Source: CALFUK01 sp964450495
Lineage (GTDB): Bacteria > Bacteroidota > Bacteroidia > Chitinophagales > Saprospiraceae
Length of the DNA: 64,000 bases
Reading direction: 5' to 3'
NCBI GenBank assembly: GCA_964450495.1
Contig: CAYVFU010000016.1
Coordinates: 1-64,000, forward strand
The position numbers were made by a program, and so were the translations under genes. Positions within the stretch are counted from its first letter, which is position 1. Every line of letters starts with the position of its first letter. Below are positions 27,501 to 35,790 of the stretch, one piece after another. Under the pieces are notes generated by a model that searched no databases, was not told where the DNA came from, and saw only the letters and a program-made list of their open reading frames with translations.

Positions 27501-27869
27501 TCCATCTTGAGAAACACAACAGAAGGACTGATATTAGCCCCCTTGCCAAGAGAAGCTCAACGAGGACCAGTGCTATGTTTGCTAGATCAAGACTTCAATT
27601 CAGACGGTTTTGTGGATCTATTGCTTTTAGGAAATTTAGATGGCACCAAGCCAGAGTACGGAAGTCAAATGGGAAATACCGGGACTTTATTATTGGGCAA
27701 TTCCAAATCTGAATTCCACCCTTCCCCTAACATCACTGGCATTCAATCAAGTGCAGAAGCCAGAAGTATTATAGAACTAAAAAACACGACTCAACCAAGT
27801 ATGATACTACTCGGTTCTAATAATGATGAACTAAGCATTTACAAAAAAAGCACAGATAACATTCAATAA
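24537..27869 (+). CDS. giant FG-GAP/VCBS repeat lipoprotein with ASPIC/UnbV domain (CRTAC1-like)
   Basis: An 1110-residue surface lipoprotein with lipobox FAISC (Cys18). By eye there are 14 calcium-loop motifs of the D-x-D/N-x-D-G-x-x-D type spread along the whole chain (for example DINNDGKIDIYF, DLDNDGDLDLVV, DVDRDGDLDLIA), forming propeller blades. The ASPIC/UnbV module is at about 514-595 (GTGAKVQVITGQNSQWYEQ, ASRGFQSSVAPQINIGIG, IDTLRVIWPDSKMQ). A conserved TTDMLPED block sits between blades 5 and 6. Start ATG 24537 rather than TTG 24513, because it places the lipobox correctly. Paralogous in order and spacing to 28609-32157. Such proteins often accompany SusC/SusD loci; a carbohydrate-binding or scaffold role is assumed, not proven. 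Confidence 0.92.
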   Translation: MSYTNILILIILCFAISCTPDHSSRTEVNRNQNTLFTLISADKSNVDFINNVQDQEQFNILNYRNFYNGGGVALGDINNDGKIDIYFSSNQESNRLYINKGDFNFENVTEKANVGGQKSWSTGVTMVDINADGWLDIYVCNSGDAKGGNKENELFINQQDGTFAEEAERWNLNNNGYSTHASFFDYDQDGDLDCYLLNNSFKSPDKIELYKKSRLAIDKEGGDKLLRNDGTSFTDVSQEAGIFTSDIGFGLGVSVGDLNGDMMADIYVSNDFWERDYLYRNIGNGKFVEELEQRLPYSSLNSMGADIGDLNNDGMPEIMTTDMLPEDSRRRKTMTQFDSYRLLKSKEEAGYHVQLMQNALHLNIGKGEFAEVAYLNNIAATDWSWGSLFFDFDNDGYKDIFVSNGIAKDLTDFDFVEYIGDKKNVEKIVAEKGRADIRDYLPFMPSTPLTNYGFINKQGKNFENRSIALGFDKPSFSNGAAYADLDNDGDLDLVVNNVNMEAFIYKNNADKNGNNYCKIELDGSSKNPLGTGAKVQVITGQNSQWYEQYASRGFQSSVAPQINIGIGKSETIDTLRVIWPDSKMQILTDITANNIIRLNHSNADLTFSRKRPTENIGLYNNVTSQVLDETLVHIENEHNDFDSEILLPHMLSTEGPELLVGDVNNDNNEDFIFLNSADQANKLFIQTAGGKLTSPFQEAIYFDQGLESTCGTFIDYDSDGDLDVLIGHGGNEISKGRLNFGLRFYKNDGEGNYTDITSIAPPAGGNLSCIEAADIDNDGDEDLFIGGRSVPGNYGLIPTSFLILNEGEGNWANVTFQEIGELGMVTDAKWSDVDRDGDLDLIAVGEWMPITIFKNENGKLRKDQEIPNSTGWWQTIKIVDLDKDGHDDYVLGNWGENTFFQASQKYPLKMHVNDFDKNGKTEFIIESYDHVLKKYMPIASRANMLRQLPGVKKKAFGYAEYAGMSYDELFSPNTKKSAKHYTAETLKSSILRNTTEGLILAPLPREAQRGPVLCLLDQDFNSDGFVDLLLLGNLDGTKPEYGSQMGNTGTLLLGNSKSEFHPSPNITGIQSSAEARSIIELKNTTQPSMILLGSNNDELSIYKKSTDNIQ

Positions 27870-27985
27870 TAACTTAAAATTGTTGTACAAATAGCACAAT
27901 CCACACTAGATTTAAACATACTTTCGCTAGTTTAGAAGTAAAATAATGCTCAACTTTACTAATAAGAATTAAAAATTTAAGTGCC

Positions 27986-28396
27986 ATGAAATTAATCACA
28001 TTACTAGCAGTATCATTCTCTATATTATTGTCTTCTTGCGCAACGACAGATAAATCAAAAACAAGCTCTGAAAAAGATTATAAAACCATACAACTTGCAG
28101 ATAATGAAGTCACTCCAGAGAATAATCTAGAAGCATACCTCAATCGAGTTGCTGGTGTAGTTGTTAACGGATCAGGTCAAAATGCGACTGTTCAAGTGAG
28201 AGGCATTAATTCATTAAGCGCAAATACAGAACCTTTATTCATACTCAATGGCACAGATATAGGGAGTAATTATGCAAGTGCAGCCAGTTCAGTACGAGGG
28301 CTCAAGATAAGTTCAGTGAGGGTGATGAAAGACTCAGATGCGACGTTGTATGGTGTACGAGGTGCTGGAGGTGTGATTGTCATTACAGCGAAATAA
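27986..28396 (+). CDS. small lipoprotein consisting of a TonB-receptor plug-like domain only
   Basis: A 136-residue protein with signal peptide and lipobox LLSSC (Cys18). Apart from a short linker, the rest is a plug-like domain: NNLEAYLNRVAGVVVNGSG, ATVQVRGINSLSANTEPLF, ILNGTDIG, ISSVRVMKDSDATLYGVRGA, GGVIVITAK. These match the motifs by which SusC plugs are recognised (compare [41 protein letters not shown] in the SusC at 19496). There is no barrel and no truncation mark: the gene ends cleanly with its own stop. It lies between the two giant FG-GAP lipoproteins on the same strand. A free plug may regulate or occupy a barrel, or bind the FG-GAP proteins; function unknown. Confidence 0.85.
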   Translation: MKLITLLAVSFSILLSSCATTDKSKTSSEKDYKTIQLADNEVTPENNLEAYLNRVAGVVVNGSGQNATVQVRGINSLSANTEPLFILNGTDIGSNYASAASSVRGLKISSVRVMKDSDATLYGVRGAGGVIVITAK

Positions 28397-28472
28397 TTTA
28401 CTTTATAGTTACAACGTAAACACCTCGAGCCATTGAGTCCACGGTGTAGTTGAAATATATGTCTTAATGAAG

Positions 28473-28503
28473 AAATGACATCGTCTTCAAGGGGTCATTT
28501 TAT
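28473..28503 (+). terminator. weak terminator-like hairpin
   Basis: AAATGAC (28473-28479) pairs with GTCATTT (28494-28500), 14-nt loop, followed by an AT-rich run. The stem is short and the T-tract interrupted, so it is a tentative end for the plug-lipoprotein transcript. Confidence 0.3.
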
Positions 28504-28608
28504 TATGTGTAATTAAAGAAGCTCTCTTAACTAACATTTCCACAAAATAAGATAGCGTATACCCAAAAATAGTGGTAAAATTACCCTCTGATTCATCAAA
28601 AAAATACT

Positions 28609-31600
28609 GTGTATAATCGTCTTATTTTTCTTGGATTTATTATTACTCTCATTAGTTGCAACTCCGATGAAGGTCAGTTTACGCTTCTCCATTCTGACTC
28701 TACAGGAATTACATTCAATAACATAATCGACGATCAAGGCGATCTGAATATTTTAAATTTTGAATACATCTATAATGGTGGAGGTGTAGCTATAGGAGAC
28801 TTGAATAATGATGATCTTCAAGACATTGTATTTACTGGCAACATGGAGAACAATGCCGTTTACCTGAATAAAGGAAATTTTAAGTTTGAGGATATCTCTG
28901 TTCAATCAGGCATCCAATCTGAATCGAGATGGAGTACAGGTATAACTCTTGTCGATATAAATGGCGATGACAAACTGGATATATACATTTGCTCCAGCGG
29001 ACACAAAAGAACTGAGAACAAAACCAATCTATTGTATGTAAATCAAGGCAATGACATTCAAGGCATTCCAGTATTTAAAGAAATGGCAGAAGCTTATGGA
29101 ATAGCAGATGCAAGCAATAGTACTATGGCAGCATTTTTTGATTACGACAATGATCAGGATTTAGATCTTATTGTTGTTGCTAACGTGATGCCAGACAATC
29201 GTGCGCCAAGTAGATACAGAAAAAAGGTAGTGGATGGAAGCTCTGATACGGATGACCACTTATACAGGAATGAATGGGACGAAGAAAAAGGACATCCTGT
29301 ATTTACTGAAGTAAGTCATGAAGCTGGGATTTTGATAGAAGGATTCAGTTTGGGGTTAAACATTTGTGATCTCAATAGAGATGGCTGGAAAGATATTTAC
29401 ATTACTAATGATTACTTGTCTAATGATCTTCTTTACATCAATAATCAAGATGGCACATTCACCAACAAAGCGGATACTTATTTTAAGCACACATCTTTTT
29501 CTGCAATGGGAAATGATGTTATTGATTTAGACAATGATGGGCTTTCAGAAATAGTAGCATTAGATATGTTGCCGGAAGATAATTTTAGAAAGAAAACAAT
29601 GCTTCCACCTAATAGTTATAATGACCACGTCAACAATGAAAAATATAATTTCCAATATCAGTTTGTAAGAAATACACTTCAAAAAAATAGCGGAGGGAAC
29701 CAGCCTAGCGGAGAATCACCCATATTTTCAGATGTAGCATTGATGTCTGGTATTGCAGCAACTGATTGGAGTTGGACTCCTTTAATAGCGGATTTTGATA
29801 ATGATTCAGATCGTGATATTATCATTACCAATGGCTTTCCAAAAGACGTGACAGATAGAGATTTCATAGATTATAGCAATGAAGTGAAACGGTTGGCCTC
29901 GCCAAGATTGATGCTTAAAAAAGCACCTTCTGTTAAGTTGAAAAATTATGCGTATAAAAACAATGGCAACTTACAATTTGAAAATGTTGGGGATGATTGG
30001 GGCATTATGAATGAATCATTTTCAAACGGTGCTGCCTATGGTGATCTGGATAACGATGGAGATCTGGACTATGTAGTGAATAACATAAATGATGAAGCCT
30101 TCGTCTTTGAGAATAAAAGTTTTGATACAAATTGGATTAGAATAAAATTAAAAGGAAGTGAAAAGAATCTGATGGGTTTGGGCTCATTGATTCATATTTA
30201 TCACGACAGTACTTATCAAAGTGTAGACTTCACTACAGTCAGAGGTTACCGGTCTTCACAAGAACCTATTACTCATTTTGGATTGAATGACCATACTCTA
30301 ATCGATAGCATCATCGTCATTTGGCCAGACCAGCGTGTATCTAAATTAGAAAATGTCACTTCAAATAATGTTATCGAAATTGAGTACGTTGACTCAGCAC
30401 CAGCTCAACCTGATATGTATGTTGAGTCAACAATGGTGACTGATATATCCACTGATATTGGTTTAGATCTAGTTCATGACGAAATTGACTATATCGACTT
30501 TTTCACACAACCTTTATTGATACATAAATTATCGCAGTATGGTCCCGGTCTTTCTGTTGGTGATGCTAACGGAGATGGATTAGATGATTTGTTCATTTCT
30601 GGTTCACATAATTTTAAAGGCAACATCATGCTACAAAATGAAGATGGCTCTTTTTCGGATTCTGACTATTTAAATTATGGTGATGGTAGAGATACTATTT
30701 CAGAAGAACTTGGAGCGCTTTTCTTTGATGCAGACCAAGACGGAGATAATGACTTATATGTCACACATGGCGGCTATGAGTTTGATATAAATGATAGTCA
30801 ATATGTGGATGCATTGTACGTCAATAAAAATAAGAAATTGATAAAATCTGATAAGGCCTTACCTGAAACCTTATCCAGCACCCAATCCGTTAGAGCCACA
30901 GATTTTGATGCAGATGGAGATTTAGATTTATTTGTCGGTGCCCGAGTTGCACCTTACAATTACCCTAAAGCGGTATCAGGTCAAATCCTCCGTAATGATA
31001 GTAAAGGAAATACTATTTCATTTGTGGATGTGACAAAGGAGATCGCACCGACACTAATAGACATTGGGATGATAACCGATGCGCTATGGACCGACTTTAA
31101 TAATGACAATCAAATAGACCTTATTATAGTTGGTGAGTTTATGTCGATTACTTTTTTGGAAAATAATCAAGGAAAATTCACTGATGTCACTTCTTCGAGT
31201 GGAATATCCGATCACCTTGGATGGTGGAATAGCCTTACAGCTGGAGACTACGACAATGATGGAGACACAGATTACATTGTTGGAAATTACGGAGAGAATT
31301 TCATCACTCAAGTTTCTTCAGATCACCCACTTAAAGCGTATTATAAAGACTTTGACAATAACGGCACTGCCGATTTAGTAACGACATGCTTCTTTCCATC
31401 TCCAGAAGGGATTCAAAAAGAGTATTCATACTTTGGGAGTACCGATGTCGCAAAACAATATAATGCAATCAAAAAGAAATTTGTGTTTCATAAAGACTTC
31501 GCAAATTCTTCCATCGAAGAAATTTTATCTCCCGAAGAATTGAATGGTGCATATGTCTTAGAGGCCAATGACTTTAAAACTTCGTATGTTGAAAATTTAG

Positions 31601-32157
31601 GTGCTGGTAAGTTCGCGTTGAGTGCATTGCCTTCTGATGTACAAGTGGCTCCAATAAATGGTATGCTTACACGCGATGTGAATAATGATGGACAATTAGA
31701 TGTATTAATGATTGGCAATGATTATGGGAGTGAAGTAAAATTAGGCAGACTTGATGCACACAATGGACTTATTGGCTTAGGAGATGGCGAAGGAGGCTTT
31801 CGATTCCAAGAAGCACATTCATCTGGATTTTTAGTCCAAGAAGATGCTAAGGCCTTAGTCAGTATTCATAATAAAGGCCTTAATAAAACAATCTTTATCG
31901 CCTCCCAAAACAGAGGAGATTTGCGGTCATTTGCTGGAGCAGAAAAAGAAAGAATATTAACTATAAATTCTAAGGATACCCATGCTATCATCACTTACAA
32001 AAACGGCAAGGTGAGAAAAGAAGAGTTTTATTATGGTAATGGTTTTATCTCTCAGTCTTCCAGAACATTGACATGGCATGATTCTATGGAGAAAGTTGAA
32101 GTGTACGCTAGAGACGAGATGACACAAATAATGCAAAGCGAAGACGATGAACAGTAG
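28609..32157 (+). CDS. second giant FG-GAP/VCBS repeat lipoprotein with ASPIC/UnbV domain
   Basis: An 1182-residue lipoprotein, paralogue of 24537-27869. The start is GTG: no ATG occurs between it and the upstream in-frame stop at 28576, and GTG puts a correct signal and lipobox (TLISC, Cys17) at the N-terminus. Again 14 calcium-loop motifs by eye (DLNNDDLQDIVF, DINGDDKLDIYI, DFDADGDLDLFV and others) in the same order, the ALDMLPED block, and ASPIC/UnbV at about 509-594 (GLGSLIHIYHDS, TVRGYRSSQEP, IDSIIVIWPDQRV). It is about 70 residues longer, mostly at the C-terminus. The two proteins may form a pair on the cell surface. Confidence 0.92.
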   Translation: MYNRLIFLGFIITLISCNSDEGQFTLLHSDSTGITFNNIIDDQGDLNILNFEYIYNGGGVAIGDLNNDDLQDIVFTGNMENNAVYLNKGNFKFEDISVQSGIQSESRWSTGITLVDINGDDKLDIYICSSGHKRTENKTNLLYVNQGNDIQGIPVFKEMAEAYGIADASNSTMAAFFDYDNDQDLDLIVVANVMPDNRAPSRYRKKVVDGSSDTDDHLYRNEWDEEKGHPVFTEVSHEAGILIEGFSLGLNICDLNRDGWKDIYITNDYLSNDLLYINNQDGTFTNKADTYFKHTSFSAMGNDVIDLDNDGLSEIVALDMLPEDNFRKKTMLPPNSYNDHVNNEKYNFQYQFVRNTLQKNSGGNQPSGESPIFSDVALMSGIAATDWSWTPLIADFDNDSDRDIIITNGFPKDVTDRDFIDYSNEVKRLASPRLMLKKAPSVKLKNYAYKNNGNLQFENVGDDWGIMNESFSNGAAYGDLDNDGDLDYVVNNINDEAFVFENKSFDTNWIRIKLKGSEKNLMGLGSLIHIYHDSTYQSVDFTTVRGYRSSQEPITHFGLNDHTLIDSIIVIWPDQRVSKLENVTSNNVIEIEYVDSAPAQPDMYVESTMVTDISTDIGLDLVHDEIDYIDFFTQPLLIHKLSQYGPGLSVGDANGDGLDDLFISGSHNFKGNIMLQNEDGSFSDSDYLNYGDGRDTISEELGALFFDADQDGDNDLYVTHGGYEFDINDSQYVDALYVNKNKKLIKSDKALPETLSSTQSVRATDFDADGDLDLFVGARVAPYNYPKAVSGQILRNDSKGNTISFVDVTKEIAPTLIDIGMITDALWTDFNNDNQIDLIIVGEFMSITFLENNQGKFTDVTSSSGISDHLGWWNSLTAGDYDNDGDTDYIVGNYGENFITQVSSDHPLKAYYKDFDNNGTADLVTTCFFPSPEGIQKEYSYFGSTDVAKQYNAIKKKFVFHKDFANSSIEEILSPEELNGAYVLEANDFKTSYVENLGAGKFALSALPSDVQVAPINGMLTRDVNNDGQLDVLMIGNDYGSEVKLGRLDAHNGLIGLGDGEGGFRFQEAHSSGFLVQEDAKALVSIHNKGLNKTIFIASQNRGDLRSFAGAEKERILTINSKDTHAIITYKNGKVRKEEFYYGNGFISQSSRTLTWHDSMEKVEVYARDEMTQIMQSEDDEQ

Positions 32158-32321
32158 TCATAAGGTATCTTCTAATTCTATCTTACTGTACCCCTGTCCT
32201 ATCTCTACATTACAAAGAGTAAACTATTTATTTAGTATATCTGTTTCATAAGTCTGAATTAATTTTGATACTTTGAGAGTCAACATTTTTGCTTACAAAC
32301 GAAGCATAAAGTAAATGTACT

Positions 32322-34736
32322 ATGAGATTGGATATCGTTTTAAAAACATTAGTAATATTGCTTTTTGCTTCGTGTCTGGCAATAGGTCAAACTGAGGTAT
32401 CTGTTGTATTAGGTGATTCAGATTCAGGGAACGAAGACACACCAATTGTATGGAAAGGTCGAGTTCTTCTAGAAGCTGATGATACCACAATCCCAGGTGT
32501 CAATATAGTTTCCGAAGAAGGTCCTACTGGCTTTACGGATACTGAGGGACGATTTGAAATAACATTGTCGAAAGCTAAATACAAATTTGTTTTTTCAGCT
32601 ATAGGCTTTAAGGATAAGATTGTGAATTTAGATGCGAGATCATCTGGATTTACAGATATAGTGGTTACGTCGAAAGATGAAATAATAGATGAAGTTGTTA
32701 TCAGTGGCGCCTCTGAACAATCAGTGATTACCCAGATTACTCCAGGTTTAGAACGATTGGGCATTAAAGAATTAGATGCTCAATCAAAGTTCTTTGGAGA
32801 AATTGATGTCTTGCGTAGTTTGCAGTCAATGTCAGGTGTACATAATGCTGGCGAAGGCGCAAGTGGCTTCAATGTACGTGGTGGTAATTCTGATCAGAAT
32901 CTTATTCTGCAAGATGGACATTTGATATTTAATCCATCGCATGCCCTTGGGTTTTTCTCTCTATTTCATCCAGACCTTATACAGTACGTCGACTTATATA
33001 AAGGAGGGATTCCTGCAAAGTATGGAGGTCGCTTATCGTCTGTATTGTCAGTCGAGACAAGAAATGGAAGCAAAGATAAATTTAAAGTCAAAGGTGGGTT
33101 AGGTGTTATATCAAGTAGATTGACTGTAGAAGGGCCAATTCTTAAAGATAAACTCTCCTTTATTGTGGGAGGCAGGTACAGTTACGCCAATTGGATTTTC
33201 AATCTTGTGGATGACCCAACTATTGACAACAGTAGAGCTCTCTTCAATGATGTGACTGCTAAGTTGAATGGCAGACTCACACCAACGACTAATGTGGGCG
33301 TCAGCTTCCTCAGAAGTCGCGATGCTTTTCAATTTGGAGAGGAGGCGAGATTTGATTATTCCACAGTTTCGGCTGAAGCGTATTTAAAACAGCTCATTGG
33401 TGATAATATTAATCTAACACTTAACTATAATCAAGGCAGATATACAAGCTCCTTATTTGATTTGAAAGGTAATGACCAATCAATGTTCACAAACTTTATA
33501 GATTACCAAAGAGCCAAATTGGATCTCCTCTTTGCAGCCAGCGAAAAAATAAAAATTAACGGTGGTGCAGAATTCAATGCCTATGATGTCAGTCCAGGAG
33601 AAGTAGAGCCATTTGGCGAGAATTCTATAAGAGCACTTAAGACATTGCCAAAGGAAAAAGCAAACGAATTGGTTGCATATCTAGAAGGGCAAGTTGAATT
33701 TTCAGAGGGATTGCAACTGTCGGCAGGTATTCGTGCAACTAGGTTTTCAAATATTGGACCTGGTCAAGTATTCGTTTATCCTGAAGATGCTAGTCGTTCT
33801 TTTGCTAATATTATCGATACCCTTTCTTTTGACGATGGAGAGACTATTGCACAGTATTCTGGTTTAGAACCAAGAGTGTCCTTGTTGTATGAATTGAATT
33901 CGTCATCATCAGTCAAAGTTGGATATGCACGTAATTTCCAGTATTTGGCACAGATCTCAAATACTGCTTCTGCCACTCCAATAGACATCTGGCAATTGTC
34001 AAATAGATATGTCTTACCTCAACGTTCTGATAATTTTTCAATTGGCTACTTTAAAAATTGGAAAGAGAATTTGTATGAAAGCTCTTTGGAAGTATTCTAT
34101 AGAAAATCTGATAACATTATAGATTATAAAGATTTTGCAGAATTATTATTGAATGAGCATCTGGAAACTGATTTGGTAACAGGTATAGGAAGAGCATATG
34201 GTGTAGAACTAAATCTCACAAAAAAGTTTGGTTCATTATCAGGGAATATGAGTTATACTTACTCTATATCTGAGAGGCAAATAGAGTCAAATAATATTCA
34301 AGGCAGTGTAAATAATGGAGCATGGTATCCTTCTAATTACAACATTCCACACGTGCTAAACCTAAACCTTGTTCAAAATTTCAAGAATAGCAATCTCGCT
34401 GTAAACTTTACCTACAGAAGCGGAAGACCGACCACGGCACCAGTCAGTTCATTTTCTAATCAAAATGTAGTTAACATCCCTATATATTCAGATCGCAACA
34501 AATTTACTGTTCCAGCTTTTCATAGACTTGATTTGTCATACACTATAGGTCCATGGGGTAAGGTGGATAGTAATTTTAAACAAAGTCTGACTATATCAAT
34601 TTATAATCTTTACTTAAGAAGAAACGCATATTCAGTGTATTTTAGACAGAATCCCTTTGAAAGTGTAAAGGCAATTAGAGTGGCAACACTGGGGACAATA
34701 TTTCCTTCAATTACGTATAATTTTAGTATTAATTAG
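32322..34736 (+). CDS. TonB-dependent receptor paired with DUF4249 protein
   Basis: An 804-residue receptor. Signal peptide about 1-23 (ending AIGQ), then a carboxypeptidase-regulatory-like domain about 45-120 (IPGVNIVSEEGPTGFTDTEGRFEI, FSAIGFKDKIV). The plug spans about 130-240 (IDVLRSLQSMSGVHNAGEGASGFNVRGGNSDQNLILQDGH, with the RGG motif). The barrel ends in LGTIFPSITYNFSIN with a terminal aromatic strand. Its stop is one base before the ATG of the DUF4249 gene. This pairing is common in Bacteroidota and parallels SusC with SusD: receptor barrel plus surface lipoprotein. The substrate class is not known. Confidence 0.93.
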   Translation: MRLDIVLKTLVILLFASCLAIGQTEVSVVLGDSDSGNEDTPIVWKGRVLLEADDTTIPGVNIVSEEGPTGFTDTEGRFEITLSKAKYKFVFSAIGFKDKIVNLDARSSGFTDIVVTSKDEIIDEVVISGASEQSVITQITPGLERLGIKELDAQSKFFGEIDVLRSLQSMSGVHNAGEGASGFNVRGGNSDQNLILQDGHLIFNPSHALGFFSLFHPDLIQYVDLYKGGIPAKYGGRLSSVLSVETRNGSKDKFKVKGGLGVISSRLTVEGPILKDKLSFIVGGRYSYANWIFNLVDDPTIDNSRALFNDVTAKLNGRLTPTTNVGVSFLRSRDAFQFGEEARFDYSTVSAEAYLKQLIGDNINLTLNYNQGRYTSSLFDLKGNDQSMFTNFIDYQRAKLDLLFAASEKIKINGGAEFNAYDVSPGEVEPFGENSIRALKTLPKEKANELVAYLEGQVEFSEGLQLSAGIRATRFSNIGPGQVFVYPEDASRSFANIIDTLSFDDGETIAQYSGLEPRVSLLYELNSSSSVKVGYARNFQYLAQISNTASATPIDIWQLSNRYVLPQRSDNFSIGYFKNWKENLYESSLEVFYRKSDNIIDYKDFAELLLNEHLETDLVTGIGRAYGVELNLTKKFGSLSGNMSYTYSISERQIESNNIQGSVNNGAWYPSNYNIPHVLNLNLVQNFKNSNLAVNFTYRSGRPTTAPVSSFSNQNVVNIPIYSDRNKFTVPAFHRLDLSYTIGPWGKVDSNFKQSLTISIYNLYLRRNAYSVYFRQNPFESVKAIRVATLGTIFPSITYNFSIN

Positions 34737-34737
34737 A

Positions 34738-35787
34738 ATGACAAGAATTACGTTTATAATAATGATATCACTGATTGTCCTGATCAGTTGTGTTGACGAA
34801 ATAGACCTCAATGTTGATACAGAGCAACGGACTTTAGTCGTAGATGGTTTTGTATCTGATGTTGAAGGTGAATACACGCTAGAATTATCAGAAAGTTCGG
34901 TTATCGGTGTAGGCAGAGACAATATATTAACTCCAGTAGAAGGGGCAGTAGTCACATTAATGTCTGACAATGGAGGCTCTTTTAGTTACGAGGAAATTGA
35001 ACCAGGGACGTATACATTGAACTCCTTTGCTGCCCAAAGAGATGTAGCTTACAATATTGATATCGTTTTATCAACTGGTGAACATTATCAATCAAGACCA
35101 AGTGAGCTAAGGTCTAGTAGTGACATACAAAGTGTTAGCTTTGAAGTTGGTGAGCAAACGTTTAGAAATAATCTGGGTGAATTTGTGACCCAAGACATCA
35201 TTTCAGTTCAATTAGAATCAGATATTCCAGATACCCAAGAAGCACCTTATTTACGCTGGCGCGTCTCAGGTGAATATGCCTTGACTGAGAATTATCCTGA
35301 TGCCATAAGCCCTCGCACCTGTTACATCAAAACGAATCTGGATCTCAATGATATCAGAATATTGGATGCGACTGAGTTGGCTAATAACAGAATCTTCGGG
35401 CAAGTTATCGCTGAGGCGGAGTATGATTTTAAGTTCTCAGAAAATTATTGTTTTCATATTCAGCAGTTTTCTATTTCAGAAGAAGAATATACCTATTGGC
35501 GAAATATTAAAGAAATCATAGAAATAGATGGAGGCCTTTTTGACCCACCTCCAGGCACTCTAGTCGGTAATATCTTCAATGTTGATGATAGCAGTGTTAC
35601 TGCCGTTGGCTACTTTTCGGTATCTTCCTTAGCCTTCAAAAGAGAATTCATAAATGGTTCAAGTCTTGAGATGGTTGTCCAACCCTATTGCCAATTACGC
35701 TTTGGCAGAGAGCCACCATTTGGTTGCGAAGATTGTACGGAGTTCAGAGATAGTGAACTGGAGAAACCAGACTATTGGATATTTTAG
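34738..35787 (+). CDS. DUF4249 family lipoprotein
   Basis: A 349-residue lipoprotein with lipobox LISC (Cys18) and the DUF4249 opening DEIDLNVDTEQRTLVVDGFVSD. A beta-rich N-terminal domain (VEGAVVTLMSDNG, IEPGTYTLNSF) resembles a transthyretin-like fold. Four late Cys residues occur in CQLRFGREPPFGCEDCTEF near the C-terminus together with another pair further upstream. Members are the fixed partners of receptors such as the one directly upstream and are thought to be surface-exposed ligand-binding subunits. The gene ends three bases from the stop of the convergent GH16 gene. Confidence 0.88.
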   Translation: MTRITFIIMISLIVLISCVDEIDLNVDTEQRTLVVDGFVSDVEGEYTLELSESSVIGVGRDNILTPVEGAVVTLMSDNGGSFSYEEIEPGTYTLNSFAAQRDVAYNIDIVLSTGEHYQSRPSELRSSSDIQSVSFEVGEQTFRNNLGEFVTQDIISVQLESDIPDTQEAPYLRWRVSGEYALTENYPDAISPRTCYIKTNLDLNDIRILDATELANNRIFGQVIAEAEYDFKFSENYCFHIQQFSISEEEYTYWRNIKEIIEIDGGLFDPPPGTLVGNIFNVDDSSVTAVGYFSVSSLAFKREFINGSSLEMVVQPYCQLRFGREPPFGCEDCTEFRDSELEKPDYWIF

Positions 35788-35790
35788 TAT

